64,000 nucleotides of DNA from Euonymus europaeus (taxonomy: Eukaryota; Streptophyta; Magnoliopsida; Celastrales; Celastraceae). The notes beneath the pieces are model-generated. The model was not told the origin of the DNA and made no database searches. It saw only the letters and a list, made by a program, of their open reading frames with translations. Shown piece by piece: positions 36,550-49,002 of this stretch; within the stretch, counting starts at the first letter, position 1; each line of letters opens with the position of its first letter. The stretch lies in the NCBI GenBank assembly GCA_963580455.1, contig OY756964.1, positions 5,084,001-5,148,000 on the forward strand. The letters are read 5' to 3'. The translations under genes were made by a program, and so were the position numbers.

Positions 36550-39500
36550 ACATACACATACGCTTACATAATGTCACAAAATTCACATTAATTAAAAGGG
36601 AAGAGAGTGTTCGTATTGAACTCATTCTACTCGCATGACAAGTGGAATTATTAGTAGGTGGCGTAGCACAAAACCCATTTCTCTCGACCAACCTATCACC
36701 TCCCCACCCATTCGCGTGCATTTCAACTGCTTAATTTTCTTGTAACTCTTTAGCTCTTAATTAATTAATATTTTCCTTTTCAAAATCACTCATGTTTGCT
36801 GAGTTGTTAGTTATTTCTTATTTGAGATATCTATTCTAAATATTAAATATAAATTGATTATAGGACACGAGTGTACTATTTTTCGATAACGAAGAATGCA
36901 TTCGGACATCCGCGCATAGGATATGATAAGTTAGATCAAAACCGATTATAATATTACAGACGTCAGGGGGGGAAGCGCGTGGAGAAAATGGAGGAGGAGT
37001 GGATACTAGGGTTTATACGTTACTCCTGGACAGCGCAAAGCTGTGCCGCGTAAGAGCTTCGTTCACGTGACGGTATATAAAATAAAAAAAACAGACACAC
37101 ACACACTTCCTTTTGCGTTGTAAAAGCCGTTTTTATTCTGTCTAACAAAAATAAATGAACGTCAGAAAAAACCAAGCCAGTTGTGATTTTTCAGTTGTTG
37201 GATTTGTTTGATAGTGTAAAAAGAAGGGTTTCGTGCAAGAAGAAGAGACTCTGACACTTCCTTTTTTCTCCATGAATTCGCTTCTGTTTGTTTCCCAGCA
37301 GTTTATATACATAATTACATATACATATACATATAATAATATAAAAGGAAAGTGAGTTGATGACATCATGACACAATGCATATTACGAGCTTACGTACAG
37401 AGATATGATCATTGAATGAATTACTGTGTCTCTCTTCTTTTCCATCGACCGAGACAACAGCTCACCTTAATTGATCCACATTGGTTCACAGATCTGAGAA
37501 ACTTTGTTTACAAAGACAGCGTCTCACCTTCGCTGCCAACTTGTTTACACAGTCTATGATGCCAAAGATTGTGTACGAATTGAAAGGAATTTTGTATGAA
37601 CAATAAAGCAATAAAACTGTTTCAATTAACACCAATATTGGTGCCCATTTCATTTGAAGAACAAGTTCTCGCTATCTCCAGTACTAGCAACAAGAGTCTA
37701 ACTCTAGTCAACCGAATCACATCCCCCAATTTCAAAGGTAAAACAAACAAGGTACCTAATAAACAACGAAAAAAATGAAATAGAACTTGTGAGTAATTTC
37801 TTCGACGGAGGATTAAAGTCTTCCAATATGATCTAGAGGTTGGAAAGGATCCATGTTTGATAATATGAGATGAAGAGAACTGGTGATTTTGGGAGATCTG
37901 GGTCATAAGAGGGATCGATAAAGAGTCGTGTTCGGGGGGAGAGAGATGAACAGAGGCAACTCAAAGTCTCAAACTGATTTGGGTCTCATTGCTCCCCCAA
38001 ATTTGGTACGATAAAGGTGAGCTGTTGGATTGTTTTTTTTATATATATCCAACGGCCCATATTTTTACCAGACATAACATACAACACGATAAGAACCGTG
38101 TTGGACTTGGGTTGGGTCATTCATGTGGGTTAGACTCAGCTCAGCTCAGCTCAAGTAATCGGTAAATGTTGAAGTATAGTAAAATATACAACGATCTTGT
38201 CAAGTTTGTCATACCGATAAGAAACAACCACTAAATTTTTTTGATCCGAACTTGATCTACAGAATCTACAGACCGGACATATTTTTTTGTACGTTATCAT
38301 TTGACGGTTGTGATATGGTCTGGAATGCTAGGTTGGACGAGGCTTGACATGTATGCATGAACGATCGATCGATGATATGATGAATTGATGATGATCACGA
38401 GCTATATATATATATATACACCTCTATAGGCCTTGTTGTTTGTTTTCGATTTCTTTCAACAGTGTCCAATGTCCATTTAAAGGGGGGTGTATATATATAT
38501 ACTTGATAATTAATATTGCACCTTTGTGATGCGTTAGCTCACCAAACGATTTTTACAGTATGCATTTCTACCCAAAAAAATGCAATTATTCAAGGGTTGA
38601 CAAACACTGATGAACAGTCACTGTCCTTATTTCCTACTTCTTTTAGCAGCTATCTCCTTTAAGCAGAGGAAATCTTAATCGCGTTTAAGTGGACTATCAT
38701 TGTCCTATATTGAATGATATTGTGATCATTATAAAACAATCATAGCTATAGCAATAATTATATATGAGAATTCAACAGGTTTTAATTAATTTTTCTATAA
38801 TTGTTTTAGATATTTGGTTTCAATTTGGTCGAGGATATATAATGGCTTGTATAAAAGGATATTAATATTAATGTAAAATGTCACGTACTACACCCTCCAA
38901 TGTTAATCATATTCAAATATTTATACATTTTAATTACACGTGTCCAAAATAATACAGTAATACTAAGGATTTCAGTGATTTTCATCTCAAAAATATTCTA
39001 TTAGTATGTGGTACTAATTCATTGGGTGCGATGACATCATAACAAGGAGCTCATTGAAAATCACGCACAATAAATGAGTAACACATATTAGTGAGATAAT
39101 TTTGGGATAAAAATCACCGAAACCTTTATTATTTTTGAAATCCATAATTTTAATGGTATCAATAATTGAAAATACACGTAAGTAGTACTGCATCAATAAT
39201 AATGGTATCAATAATGGAGTTGAGTATTGATCATTTTTTTTTGATTAGATGGAACAAAGCTTTCAAGGAGTCAAACAATAAAACCTCAAGTGGTTGGAGG
39301 ATCTCAGATGTGCTTTCAGTGACTATGCATTCTCCCACGTTTGTTTTTTTGCCAATTCACCATTTTAATCATTATAAATTATAACTGGGTTGGAGATAAG
39401 GTGGGTGTAATCTATATAGATGATAGAAACTATTTAATTTCATTAATTAATTAGTTAATTAATCAAACTTATATATAAGCTAAGCATGACAAGGGCAAAG

Positions 39501-39713
39501 AAAACACGTGTCTTATCTTTTGTACATTAATAGCTAATTATCGACTTTCGCAAATCTCTTCAAGCTAAAAAAACCCTAGTTGTAGATGAGGAAATCATGA
39601 ATGTTTACGTGTGAGCATGGACTTGCCTTCTACTCCTCTATAAATTCATGCAAAAATTTCAGTACGTGAACATCAATATTCTTTGTTTGGTTAATTTGCA
39701 TCCTTCAAGGATA

Positions 39714-39744
<31 letters not shown>

Positions 39745-41349
39745 ACGCACATAGTGAATATCCTTAATTTAGTGAGATAAACTGGATAAAAATAAATTTT
39801 CTTTTTATAGAAGTGGGGAAATCAGGTTTTCAACCAATCCAATGCTTCCGGACACAACTCAAATCATTTTTTGTTTTAAGTATTTGGGTTTTTCTTATTT
39901 GTTTCTATTCCTAGCTTATAGGCAGTCATGCATGTTGACTTTTTTTATTTGTTTATGAAAATGCATGTTGACTTTAAGTGCAGAAACCAGAAAGTATATA
40001 TATGTGTGTGTATAATATATACAAATATACACATATATGTATATATATGGCATCCTATAGAGAATGACTCTGAAAAAGCAAACCTTGCTGATTGCTGAGT
40101 CGTCCCACCCGCAAGTCCCCATAATATGTTACGAGATTTTGAATTGCAATTGGTTGGCCCTTTTGTACTGGCGTGTCCTGTCTCTGTGTGTGTATTGTAT
40201 TATTTTCAAAAAAATTGCAAAGTTGCCAAGTTGGTCGAACAAAGGAACCAGAACAACTATATGTCAGAGTAATAGTCAAAAGTAAAACCTACCTACAAAA
40301 TTACAGAGAGTAAAATGCAACAGTGTGAGCACAAAACCTGGTTTGGGATTAAATAAAAGTTTAAACATATGTTATATGTCTGAAATTTTGGTCCAAACAT
40401 ATATTTTATCTATTTAAAACTAAATTTGGGTTGTCCGAATCTTAACTCGGATTTGGATCGAATTATATTCCAAAAATCTAAACCAATCCGAATTCAGATA
40501 TACAAATATTTTGCAAACACTTATTTATATATTTTGTCTAACTCGGAATCATTTTTCCCCCTAACAAAACCTGACTATGTCAAGAATTAGGTTAGAGTGG
40601 CTACATAAAAAAGATTTATGTCACGTGTGCATATATAATTTGATCTGACCTAAAAATTATATTTTACAGTTGCTAAATGCAAGTAATACAACTTGCTAAT
40701 AAAGCAAATGAAGGCCAGTTGATATATCCCAAAGAGCAACCATAATCTAATGGTGTTGCTGATGGGAACATTAAAAATTGTTGGAAAACGTGTTTGCTGA
40801 TGTAGCAGAGAATGAAACATTTAATGTCTTATAGTGTTATATAATGGTGAATATTGAATCTATTTGTTAGTTATTTTTGAAACTAAATGAATACAAAACA
40901 ATTCGTTTGATCTTTAGTTGGCACATTAGGGCACCCATCAAAACTCTAACTCCAACAGCTTGGGCTGAGACACTTATTATCTAAAAATTATACCGTTGTA
41001 TGCTACACAGTGTTGATAGACCAACTCCTTTGTTCTTTTTGGAACAAATGACCCATCCAAAAGCAACCATTGTAGTTGTCCATAGCAGCACAATAGCTCT
41101 ATGAGCCTTTGCCCCCATGGTATATGGCTCAGCAGTATCAGTTGGGGTGTGGGTCGGGTGCCACCCGATTTCGACGCGCTCAAAAAATGATGTTCATGAA
41201 ATTTGTATGGTTTATCTGAAAGTCTCAATCTGTCCTTACCTTTGGGTAGCATAATCTACTACTTATATTCTACAAACATTCTGAAAGTACGGGCTAGTAA
41301 AGGCTCATCCTATCCCGCTCCAGCTGAAGATATATGACTATGAGCCTTT
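36550..41349. other. Gene-poor intergenic stretch
   Basis: AT-rich DNA with simple repeats: a TGTA run near 39724-39742 and AT or GT runs near 38405 and 40000-40050. A less AT-rich block at 36960-37990 could be transcribed, but its frames (for example 37622-37906 minus, 94 codons) have no recognisable product. Around 40.7-41.2 kb are probable short repeat remnants. Confidence 0.45.
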
Positions 41350-41379
41350 TTAACAGGGCCTTATATTAATATGAGCCTT

Positions 41380-42832
41380 TTTATCAAAGAGATATGGGCC
41401 TTTTACCAGTTTGTTTACCACTGGTTTGACACAAGATCCAATAACGCAAGTTCTCCTTTGCCCCTTCCTATTGACGTCTTCCCTCTGTTTTTCGGTTTTT
41501 CCTTTGAGCATCTTCGAAGCCCTTCCTTCTGTTCTTCCTATCAGCGATCGATCGCAGGTAAATCGAATAACCTATCATCTCTCTCTGATTTCGGCCATTT
41601 TCATGTCTGTAACACTAGCTACTAAAATTATTTTGCAAATCTTGAATGCTTTTGTACTCTACTGCAATTTGTTGGATTTTCGTGTTACTGTGGTTGTCTT
41701 TTGCCGTGTTGATGTTCAGATTTCTTTCTAGATTTTTTTGTGTGTGGATATTTATTGTTTTTGTTACTTTTTTAGTAATTGAACAGTGAATGTACATGGA
41801 CTTCTGACTTATGACGATGATTGATGTGCTAAAGTAGATACGGCGTTGTTATATTTTTTCTTTGATTTGGTTTCAAATCTGGATTTTTTTTTTGGGTGTG
41901 ATTACAGAATTAGAATTCATTATGGGCCAGTTTTTAAAGCTTGGTTAATATGATCTGATATTTTGATTTAGGGATGCAGTTTTTTGGGTTGTTGATGTTC
42001 CATATATGATGTTGAAACTTGCTTTATGTCATATGCCACGTTAATATATTATTGTGTGGCTATTATAGTTTTTTATTATTATGTTGAAAGTTGAAACATG
42101 TCATTGAACATGTTCTATGTGATTGTAAAATATTTTTATTGCTTTTGCATTATATTACTGATAATTATACTTAATCCTAGAGAATAGTAAAATTTATGAT
42201 ACCATGTTACATTCCGATTTTACCGTCCCTTTCTGATTTTAGGTAAAATCTCGATTTTGGCTTTCTTGATTCATGCTTACCTTGTTGACAACGCTGATTC
42301 TGAATTAATAGTACAAAAGTGAACATGTTATTAAACCAGTCTATAATGAGCCTAAAATTTAATGCGTAATGCATTATTGTTTCAGGACCTTTAGACAGTT
42401 GATATTTTTTTAATGGATAAATTCATGGAGAGATTTTCCTGCATTGTTCTTGCTATTAAAACTTAAGTGAATATAAATCTAAATCATATTTCTAGCGGTT
42501 AAATTATAATTGATAGTATTTTTAATTTGCATGATTAGACTGCCTTTTGGTAGTTTTTTCTCTCATTGTGCTCTATCATTGTATTTGATTAATCAATCTA
42601 CTATCTGATATAGCACTTTTTTCAGCCTTTTGTTTGATCATCTAAATTACAGAGTGGTCTTAGAGTATGTTGATTATTTGATGATAATTAAAAGGAGCTT
42701 CAACTTCTGTTCAATGAGAGTAATTCGTAAAATTGTATGCCTTGTCAAATTTTAACAGCCGAACTTCCTATTGAGGGTGCTTAACTTCTTGAACTTGAGG
42801 AAGAAGGAGAGGAATGTGAGTGGAGAAGGGAA
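41380..42832 (+). other. Probable 5' leader with an intron, upstream of the MBOAT pseudogene
   Basis: GATCGCAG followed by GTAAATCG at 41558 looks like a donor. TTTTAACAG at 42750-42758 looks like an acceptor, 74 bp before the ATG. The ~1.2-kb AT/T-rich stretch between them fits a plant leader intron. This would mean the acyltransferase copy kept its native promoter region and is not a simple processed copy. Confidence 0.45.
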
Positions 42833-44431
42833 ATGAGTTCTGAAGGGAGGAGCGGGTTCATGAGATCTGATAGAAGACAATCAAGGACTAACGAGTTGAG
42901 CTTTCTCATCCTCTATGCCATTGCTTTCTACATCTTTATCATCCATCGCTCCTTCCTGTTATCACTTGATTACCAGGGAAAGCTCTATGGTTTTTGCCCT
43001 GGATGGCTGTTTGCTAACAGCCTCAATGACGTCTCTGATTCCCAAGGGAGGGACTTTCGATAGAATTTACCGATTCTTACTCTCGTTTTCGGTGTATTTA
43101 CAATGATAGCAAATCTGATGAGGATTTCTTTTCAATTGAGAGCAAGGGGAATGTCTTTTGTATGGCTTCTCCTTTCTTTCTCATACCTATCTTATCTCCA
43201 TGGAGTTTGCATTATATTCATCTTGTTAGTTGCTTCACTTAATTTTGCTATAGTGAGGATTTTTGCTCAAACAAAATACTTCCAATTTTTCATCTGGGTT
43301 ATCAATGTGTCTTTCCTTCTATGCAATCGTGTTTATGAAGGATAGCCGTTCTCCATGTTTGGGCAACGCTGGGCGTACTTAGACAGTTTTCGTGGCAACT
43401 TTAGATGGCATATCTGTTTTAACTTTGTTATCTTGCGCATGATAAGTTTTGGATATGATTACCACTGGGCACATCAGCACTCTCGCTTTGATCAGAAGAA
43501 GCACACTGACCGTTGCGATATTTGTAAATCAGGAAGAATTTGCTACCACTATCAACAGGAGAAAATCGTCCAGACTGACAAGTTTGTCTTCAGTTTGTAT
43601 CTTTGTTATTTGTTGTATGCTCCTCTTTACATTGCTGGGCAGTTTCGAGCTTCAATGCTTTTGCTTGTCAACTAGATGTGCCTCAGAAAAATTACCCGGC
43701 CAGAGATGTATGGATTACGTTGGATATTCTGTCTATTTCTAATGGAACTTATGACACATTGGTTTTATTATAATTCTTTTGCGGTCAGTGGCTTGTGGAA
43801 GTTTTCATCTGCTATGGACATGTTCATCATTGGATATGGGGTATTGATCTTCATGTGGTTAAAATTTCTCTTGATCTGGCGGTATTTTCGTTTCTGGTCA
43901 CTGGTATGCGGCATTGAGACCCCAGAGAATATGCCGAAATGTATTAATAACTGCTATAACGTGGAAGATTGTTGGAAGAATTGGCATGCTTCTTTTAACA
44001 AATGGCTTGTCAGGTACATGTATATTCCTCTTGGTGGATCTCAGAGAAAGTTACTCAAAATATGGGTTATATTCACATTTGTTGCGGTCTGGCATGACCT
44101 AGAGTGGAAACTTCTTTCCTGGGCATGGTTGACATGCTTGTTTTTTTTACCGCAAATGTTAATAAAGGCAGCAGCTAATGCATTTCAGGCTGAGAGTGTT
44201 GTTGGAGTGCTTGTTTTCCGAGAACTTAGAGCAGTTTCTGGTGCCATCACCATCACATGTCTCATGGTGGCAAATCTTGTTGGCTATGTTATAGGACCAT
44301 CAGGCATTGGGTGGTTGATTTCCCAATTCCTTAAAAGAGATGGACTCCCTGTCCTTGGTGGCATGTTTGTATCATTTTACGTCGGAACAAAGCTCATGTT
44401 TCACATTCGGGATGCCAATGTACTCATTTAG
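42833..44431 (+). pseudogene. GUP1-like MBOAT acyltransferase pseudogene
   Basis: The translation follows the plant GUP/MBOAT protein (At1g57600 type) over its length: ELSFLILYAIAFYIF, NLPILTLVFGVF, WLLLSFSYLSYLHG, FRWHICFNFVILRMISFGYD, WRYFRFWSLVCGIETPENMP, NWHASFNKWL and the MBOAT histidine region WHDLEWKLLSWAW. It is broken. TAG stops lie in frame at 43061-43063 and 43343-43345. A frameshift near 43639 is undone near 43708, and the conserved Trp before RDFR is Gly. The 1.6-kb coding part has no intron. Intact homologues are membrane-bound O-acyltransferases of the endoplasmic reticulum. If both stops and both shifts are real, no full protein is made, although 43.71-44.43 kb stays open for ~240 codons. 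Confidence 0.87.
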
Positions 44432-44682
44432 ACTTTATGTGGTCTTTAGTTTGAGTGTTGTTTAATGAGCTTTCTATTAGGAAACATTGTTTTAGTAGAA
44501 TTAGAAGTTTCAGTCTTGTCGGCTAAGGCTTGACGAATTTTAAGAGTCTATATGTACCTATGCACTCACTAGTCTCCATATAATAGTCTGGTAAGAGCCA
44601 TTGGTGAGGTCAAGTTTTCCGGTTATTCTTTTAGAAAGAGAAATATCTTTTCTTTATGGTTTTGATCTTCAAAAATTTGCAA
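44432..44682. other. Spacer between two pseudogenes
   Basis: Probable former 3' untranslated region of the acyltransferase copy. No other feature seen. Confidence 0.35.
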
Positions 44683-45010
44683 AATGCAGGGAAAACATCG
44701 TTTCTTAAGAGGCTTCACTCCTGTGAGTTTGAAACGGATATGACGATAAGTGATTCTTCCCTGGCTAGATTATTCTGTCATTTGCTATATAGGTCTCTTG
44801 CCATTTGCTGATTTGGTCAATTACTGTCAAGAACTAATTTGCAATTACTTTGTGCCAAAAGAAGGAAATGGCAAGAGACCTATAGCACCAATACTCGTGG
44901 TGCCATTGTCATGTTTGATGTTACCTCGCCAACCACGTTTGATAGTCCTGATCTATGGCGCTTTGACCTTCGCATGTTTGTAGGGTGTCCTACTTCTTCA
45001 GGTACCGCCG
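44683..45010 (+). pseudogene. Ran-type small GTPase relic
   Basis: Scattered pieces in changing frames align with Ran. GKTSFLKRLHSCEFE matches the P loop and GKTTFVKRHLTGEFE region. The DNA around 44805-44880 resembles the HPLDFF...QEK section. RGAIVMFDVTSPTTF then DLWRFDLRMF matches CAIIMFDVTARLTY and TWHRDLCRV. The alignment needs several frame changes and stops, and I see no trace of the C-terminal half. It lies ~250 bp beyond the acyltransferase pseudogene on the same strand. Confidence 0.6.
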
Positions 45011-45570
45011 ATATTGATTGATACTGTTGAGTTTCTTTAATACTAATTTGTGTTGCTTGTTTTGTTTTTCCCAGGTCCAACTAGAATATCCCAATTGTTT
45101 CATGTAGAAACAAAGTTGCGGCGACCGTGCTTCCTTCGAACTCCAAATTCGACACTATGATATATCAGCAAGCTAGGGTTCCAACTTGAAGGAGCCATTT
45201 TTTGTATTTAGCTTTGATTACAAAATAATACCTTATGGAAGTGTTTAATAAATCTGGCAGGCAGTTGGTATTCTCCTGTCCCAAGCAGACTAAGTGAGAA
45301 AACGAAGTGATCTGAAGAGAGAAACTGATGTTACACATTTAGAAAAAAAGTGATCCTTTTATTTCTTATAGATCCATTTGCATCAATGTTGTTACATTCT
45401 ACATTTATCTTCTCTATATATCTTATGAGGGAAATATTGATTGGGATTGGGTAGTTATCTCTAAAACTATAGAATATTTTATACTAGAAACTAATCCCAT
45501 AAAATAACATTTGAACTAGGATGACATACGGTAGTTGAATTAATTAATTTATTCATGGCTGTCAAATAAA
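45011..45570. other. AT-rich spacer
   Basis: No gene or clear repeat seen between the GTPase relic and the foldback element. Confidence 0.35.
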
Positions 45571-47320
45571 GGAGTTTTTTTTGGAAAAATGATCCTCGTT
45601 TATATAATTTTTTGAAATCTAATCCCTCGTCTTATAAAATGTATATTTTGACTCTTTTTCATTGGAAATGACATCGCAGTCCCTCGCACGCCTTTTAATG
45701 CAATTTTTTTTTTAAAAGTTGAAAATTTCATGAAAATCATCTCTCTTTCTCTCTCTTATTTTTCACTCCTTCATGCTTCGTATTCCGAAAGTTTTTCAGA
45801 TTGTTCAACCTTGGTGCAATCTAAACTTCATAACAATGACGCCGCCCAGAACTGAAACGATATTAAACTCGGCTACTAAGTTTTGTCTTTGAATTCACGA
45901 ACATAAAAATGTTCAATGTTCTTATAAGTGTCCAATATTTCGTCTAAATTTTTGCCTATATTTTAAGTGGAGAAGGAAAATATCACTAAACTAAAGTTAG
46001 TTTTATGCATTTGGTTTTCACAATTGTCATATTTTTACGTAACTATGTAAAAAAGTATTTCGTTGATAAATGTATGTATTTTTAGTTGAGAACTAGTTTT
46101 ATTTTCGTTTATATCATGCTAATTTTTCGTTGATACCTGATTCATTTTTTGTTCAGCTCATGGAATTTTTTGGGTTGATAAATGTTGCATTATTCGTTTG
46201 AAATGGTTGAGTTTGGTTGATAAATTTTACATGCAGGTTTGAGAAAATTTTCTTTATACGTAGATGATAATTGATGCTTCTTGCAAACGTGAACGACTAA
46301 TCTTAATTTGTTATTGATTTTGTGGTAGAAAATAGAATACTACTTGCTACTTGAAAGTTTGTAACTTTTCGTTGATTATTGTATTATTTTTTAGGTTTAT
46401 AAAAGCATTATATTTAGGTTTATAACTCATAATTTTTATTGATAACTGCATTATTTTTAGGTTTATGAGATGCATATATTTCAGTTAGTGCTTTTGTTTC
46501 ATCAAGCTTGGGCGTTCTCACTTTTGATTCATTTCTTCTTCCTTGGACGATTTATGGTGCGATTTTAACTTTCTTTTCTTCACAACCAACATAAGAGACC
46601 AAGATTAATTTTTTATTCTTCATTTCTCTTGTTAGGGTTGCTTCTAGTTTATTTTTTACCTTAATTTTCATTGTTATTGCCTTCACCTCCATGAATTTCT
46701 GAATAATTTTCGAGAACTCTCAGATTTTGTAAACTATATGTAACACAAATCCCATTATTCCGAAATTTTTTACCTTAATGATCAACTAATCCTTAGTCAG
46801 ATTAACTTTATTCTTGATATTTTTTCCAAACTCGAATTCATAATTTAATCTTCAATTTATTATTATTCTTATTGTTATTATTTTCGATATTTTTGGGTCG
46901 GGGTATTACATGTGAAAATTAAATGCACAAAACTAACCTTAGTTTAGTGATATTTTCCTTATTGACTTAACATACAGGTAAAACCTGAGACGAAATACTA
47001 GACACTTAGTAAGAACGTTGAGCATTTCTATGTTCGTGAATTCGAAGACGGATCTTGAATAGTTGAGTTTAACATCGTTTCAGTTATGGGCGGTGTCATT
47101 ATAACATATTATGAAGTTTAGATTGCACCAAGAATGAATAATCTGAAGAACTTGAAAATACGAAGCATGAAGGAATGGAAAAGAAAATGCATTAAAAGGC
47201 GTGCGAGGGATTGCAGTGTCATTTCCTATATCAAAAGAGTCAAAATATATATTTTATAAGATGAGGGGTTAGATTTCAAAAATATTATACAAATAAGGGT
47301 CATTTTTGCAAAAAAACCTC
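45571..47320. mobile_element. Foldback-type element with arms of more than 400 bp
   Basis: The left arm (about 45571-46030) and the reverse complement of the right arm (about 46905-47320) align through many blocks. Examples are CCCTCGCACGCCTTTTAATG, CTTCATGCTTCGTATT, TTGGTGCAATCTAAACTTCA, GAATTCACGAACATA and AAAATATCACTAAACTAA. The arms differ by substitutions and short indels, so it is not recent. The ~0.9-kb middle has no coding frame. It carries short local repeats around TTTAGGTTTATAA. Such long inverted ends without genes occur in non-autonomous Mutator-like or foldback elements. I could not identify a target duplication. Confidence 0.8.
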
Positions 47321-47583
47321 AATCGGAACATTGGTAGTAGTTAACATATTTTCAATGTAAGAATAAAGGAGCAGTTGAAAATTAGGGCAATATGTACCCC
47401 ACTTAATAGCAACTCTCAATGATCATAACTTTGCGTTTATGCACGAGGAACCTTAACAATAAATACAAAATACTATTTAATAAAACCTTTTGAACTTCAA
47501 TATTTGCTGGCTTATTAGCTGAAAGTTTCTCGTTTAAGAGTGGTTATTGTTATATAATATATTTCAGGACCTGTCAACAATGA
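47321..47583. other. Spacer upstream of tRNA-Gln
   Basis: AT-rich. A CAA occurs within ~10 bp before the tRNA (GTCAACAATGA), as is common upstream of plant tRNA genes. No other feature. Confidence 0.4.
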
Positions 47584-47655
47584 GGTTCTATGGTGTAGTG
47601 GTTAGCACTCTGGACTTTGAATCCAGCGACCTGGGTTCGACTCCCGGTAGGACCT
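47584..47655 (+). tRNA. tRNA-Gln (anticodon UUG)
   Basis: A 72-nt cloverleaf with no intron. The acceptor stem pairs GGTTCTA with TAGGACC (one T-G pair). The D arm carries the A box TGGTGTAGTGGTTAGCAC. The anticodon stem CTGGA/TCCAG encloses the loop CTTTGAA with anticodon TTG. The T arm is CTGGG-TTCGACT-CCCGG and contains the B box GGTTCGACTCC. It closely matches plant tRNA-Gln(UUG) and should be functional. Confidence 0.97.
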
Positions 47656-47660
47656 TTTTT
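47655..47660 (+). terminator. RNA polymerase III terminator
   Basis: A run of six T directly follows the tRNA acceptor stem, the standard Pol III stop signal. Confidence 0.85.
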
Positions 47661-47780
47661 CCACGTTAAAATGTTTTTTCTCCTGCAAGTTGTAATAATT
47701 GCCAATAAAACGCGGCGTTTACTACGTAACACGTGTAAATATTCCTTCAACATCCTGGTCTGTGTCTCCCCAAAACGAGT
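47656..47780 (+). repeat. ~130-bp repeat, copy A (next to tRNA-Gln)
   Basis: Contains TTTTCCACGTTAAAATG, CAAGTTGTAATAATTGCC, AATAAAACGCGGCGTTT, an ACGTG core and TGTCTCCCCAAAACGAG. The same blocks recur in copies B, C and D up to 49.1 kb. Confidence 0.85.
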
Positions 47781-47929
47781 CGGTGTTGGTCGTCCTTGAG
47801 AGAGAGCATGAGTGAGAGAGGCGGAAATCAGGGAAGATGACAGTGAGAATTAGGGCTACATAAAGGCATTTGTGGGATTATTGAATTACGGAGGGGTAGG
47901 CGAGTAAAAAGCCCCGCCTCGTAACAGTG

Positions 47930-48110
47930 CTAACTCCCGTTCCATGGAACTGCGGTGGAACTCGAAGGAAGTCCGTGCAGCTGCTGGAGTGAACGTGCCA
48001 TTTTGCGGTCGTGGTCGGCTGCACCGGTATACCAAACGACAAAGATCTGCTTGAACGGCGGTGCGACAGCATCAAACAGAGTTTGATGACCGGCGAACGT
48101 GCAATTTTCC
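47930..48110 (-). pseudogene. Unrecognised coding-like fragment between repeat copies A and B
   Basis: On the minus strand a GC-richer stretch reads as GHQTLFDAVAPPFKQIFVVW, then YTGAADHDRKMARSLQQLHG, then LPSSSTAVPWNGS before a stop. Composition and regular frame look like an exon. Upstream the frame runs into repeat copy B, which is unlikely to be coding. I do not recognise the protein. It may be a captured last exon or the remains of a gene broken up by the repeats. Confidence 0.35.
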
Positions 48111-48238
48111 ACGTTAAAATGTTTTTTTTTTCCTGCGAGTTGTAATAAACTAATAATTGCCAATAAAACGCGGCGTTTGCCACGGCACACGTGCAATTAT
48201 TTCCTCGACATCCTGGTCTGCGTCTCCCCCAAACGAGA
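48102..48238 (+). repeat. ~130-bp repeat, copy B
   Basis: Begins AATTTTCCACGTTAAAATG and ends CGTCTCCCCCAAACGAG. It shares GCGAGTTGTAATAAACTAAT with copy C, which follows almost at once. Confidence 0.88.
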
Positions 48239-48245
48239 AGGTTCG

Positions 48246-48383
48246 AAATTTTCCACGTTAAAATGTTTTTTTTTCCTGCGAGTTGTAATAAACTAATAAT
48301 TGCCAATAAAAGGAGTAGTTTCCCACGTCACACGTGCAAATATTTCTTCGACAGCCCCCACCCTACCCCACAAACGAATAAAC
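48246..48383 (+). repeat. ~130-bp repeat, copy C
   Basis: Nearly identical to copy B in its first ~60 bp, then diverged. The ACGTG core is kept (CACACGTGCAAATATT). It ends CACAAACGAATAA, like copy D. Confidence 0.85.
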
Positions 48384-49002
48384 AGATTCAGTTAGTCTAA
48401 ACAGATTCTTTAAATTTCAAAAAAAATACACATTGTTATTAATTTATGATTTTTAAAACAATAATAATTCATATTAGTTACTATAAATCAATACTTTAAA
48501 TCATTTAAATATTATTTTTTAAAAATCATTCAAATTAAATTTAACTCAATCTATTTATAACTATTTTACAACATGAAATATTATCATATTAAATAAGAAT
48601 CACATGACATTAATATTAATAATTTTATTATTTTATCAGATTAAAACAACAATGAATTAACATTAATATTTTCCTAATGCAAATATATTATAAAATACAT
48701 GGCAAATATATTATAAAATACATGGCTTATTATATAAATATATATTTAAGGGACTGTAACCGTGTGTGAGAGACACAAGAGATATGGATGCAAGTGAGAG
48801 ATTGTCAACATATTTTAATCAAAAAAATAACCCAGAAACTACAGTTATATCAATGATCCATCGTTCCACTTTAGCTTTACAATAGTTTAGGGTGTGATTT
48901 TCACTAATTAGTGTGAGATAAATTTTATCAAAGAGACAAAATGCACGCTTCAAATAACAGTCCAGTTCCCAAGAGCTGCTGCGGTAAGTCAACAGAAGAG
49001 CA
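48384..49002. other. AT-rich spacer between repeat copies C and D
   Basis: No gene seen. A 23-bp unit (AAATATATTATAAAATACAT plus GGC) is present twice in tandem at 48681-48703 and 48704-48726. Confidence 0.6.

Noticed and set aside
36960..37070. Short plus-strand frame starting MEEEWILGFIRY
   Set aside because: It stops after about 20 codons and has no downstream exon that continues it.
37596..37906. Overlapping ORFs of 60 (plus) and 94 (minus) codons
   Set aside because: No similarity recognised and no splice context. A non-coding transcript is possible but unsupported.
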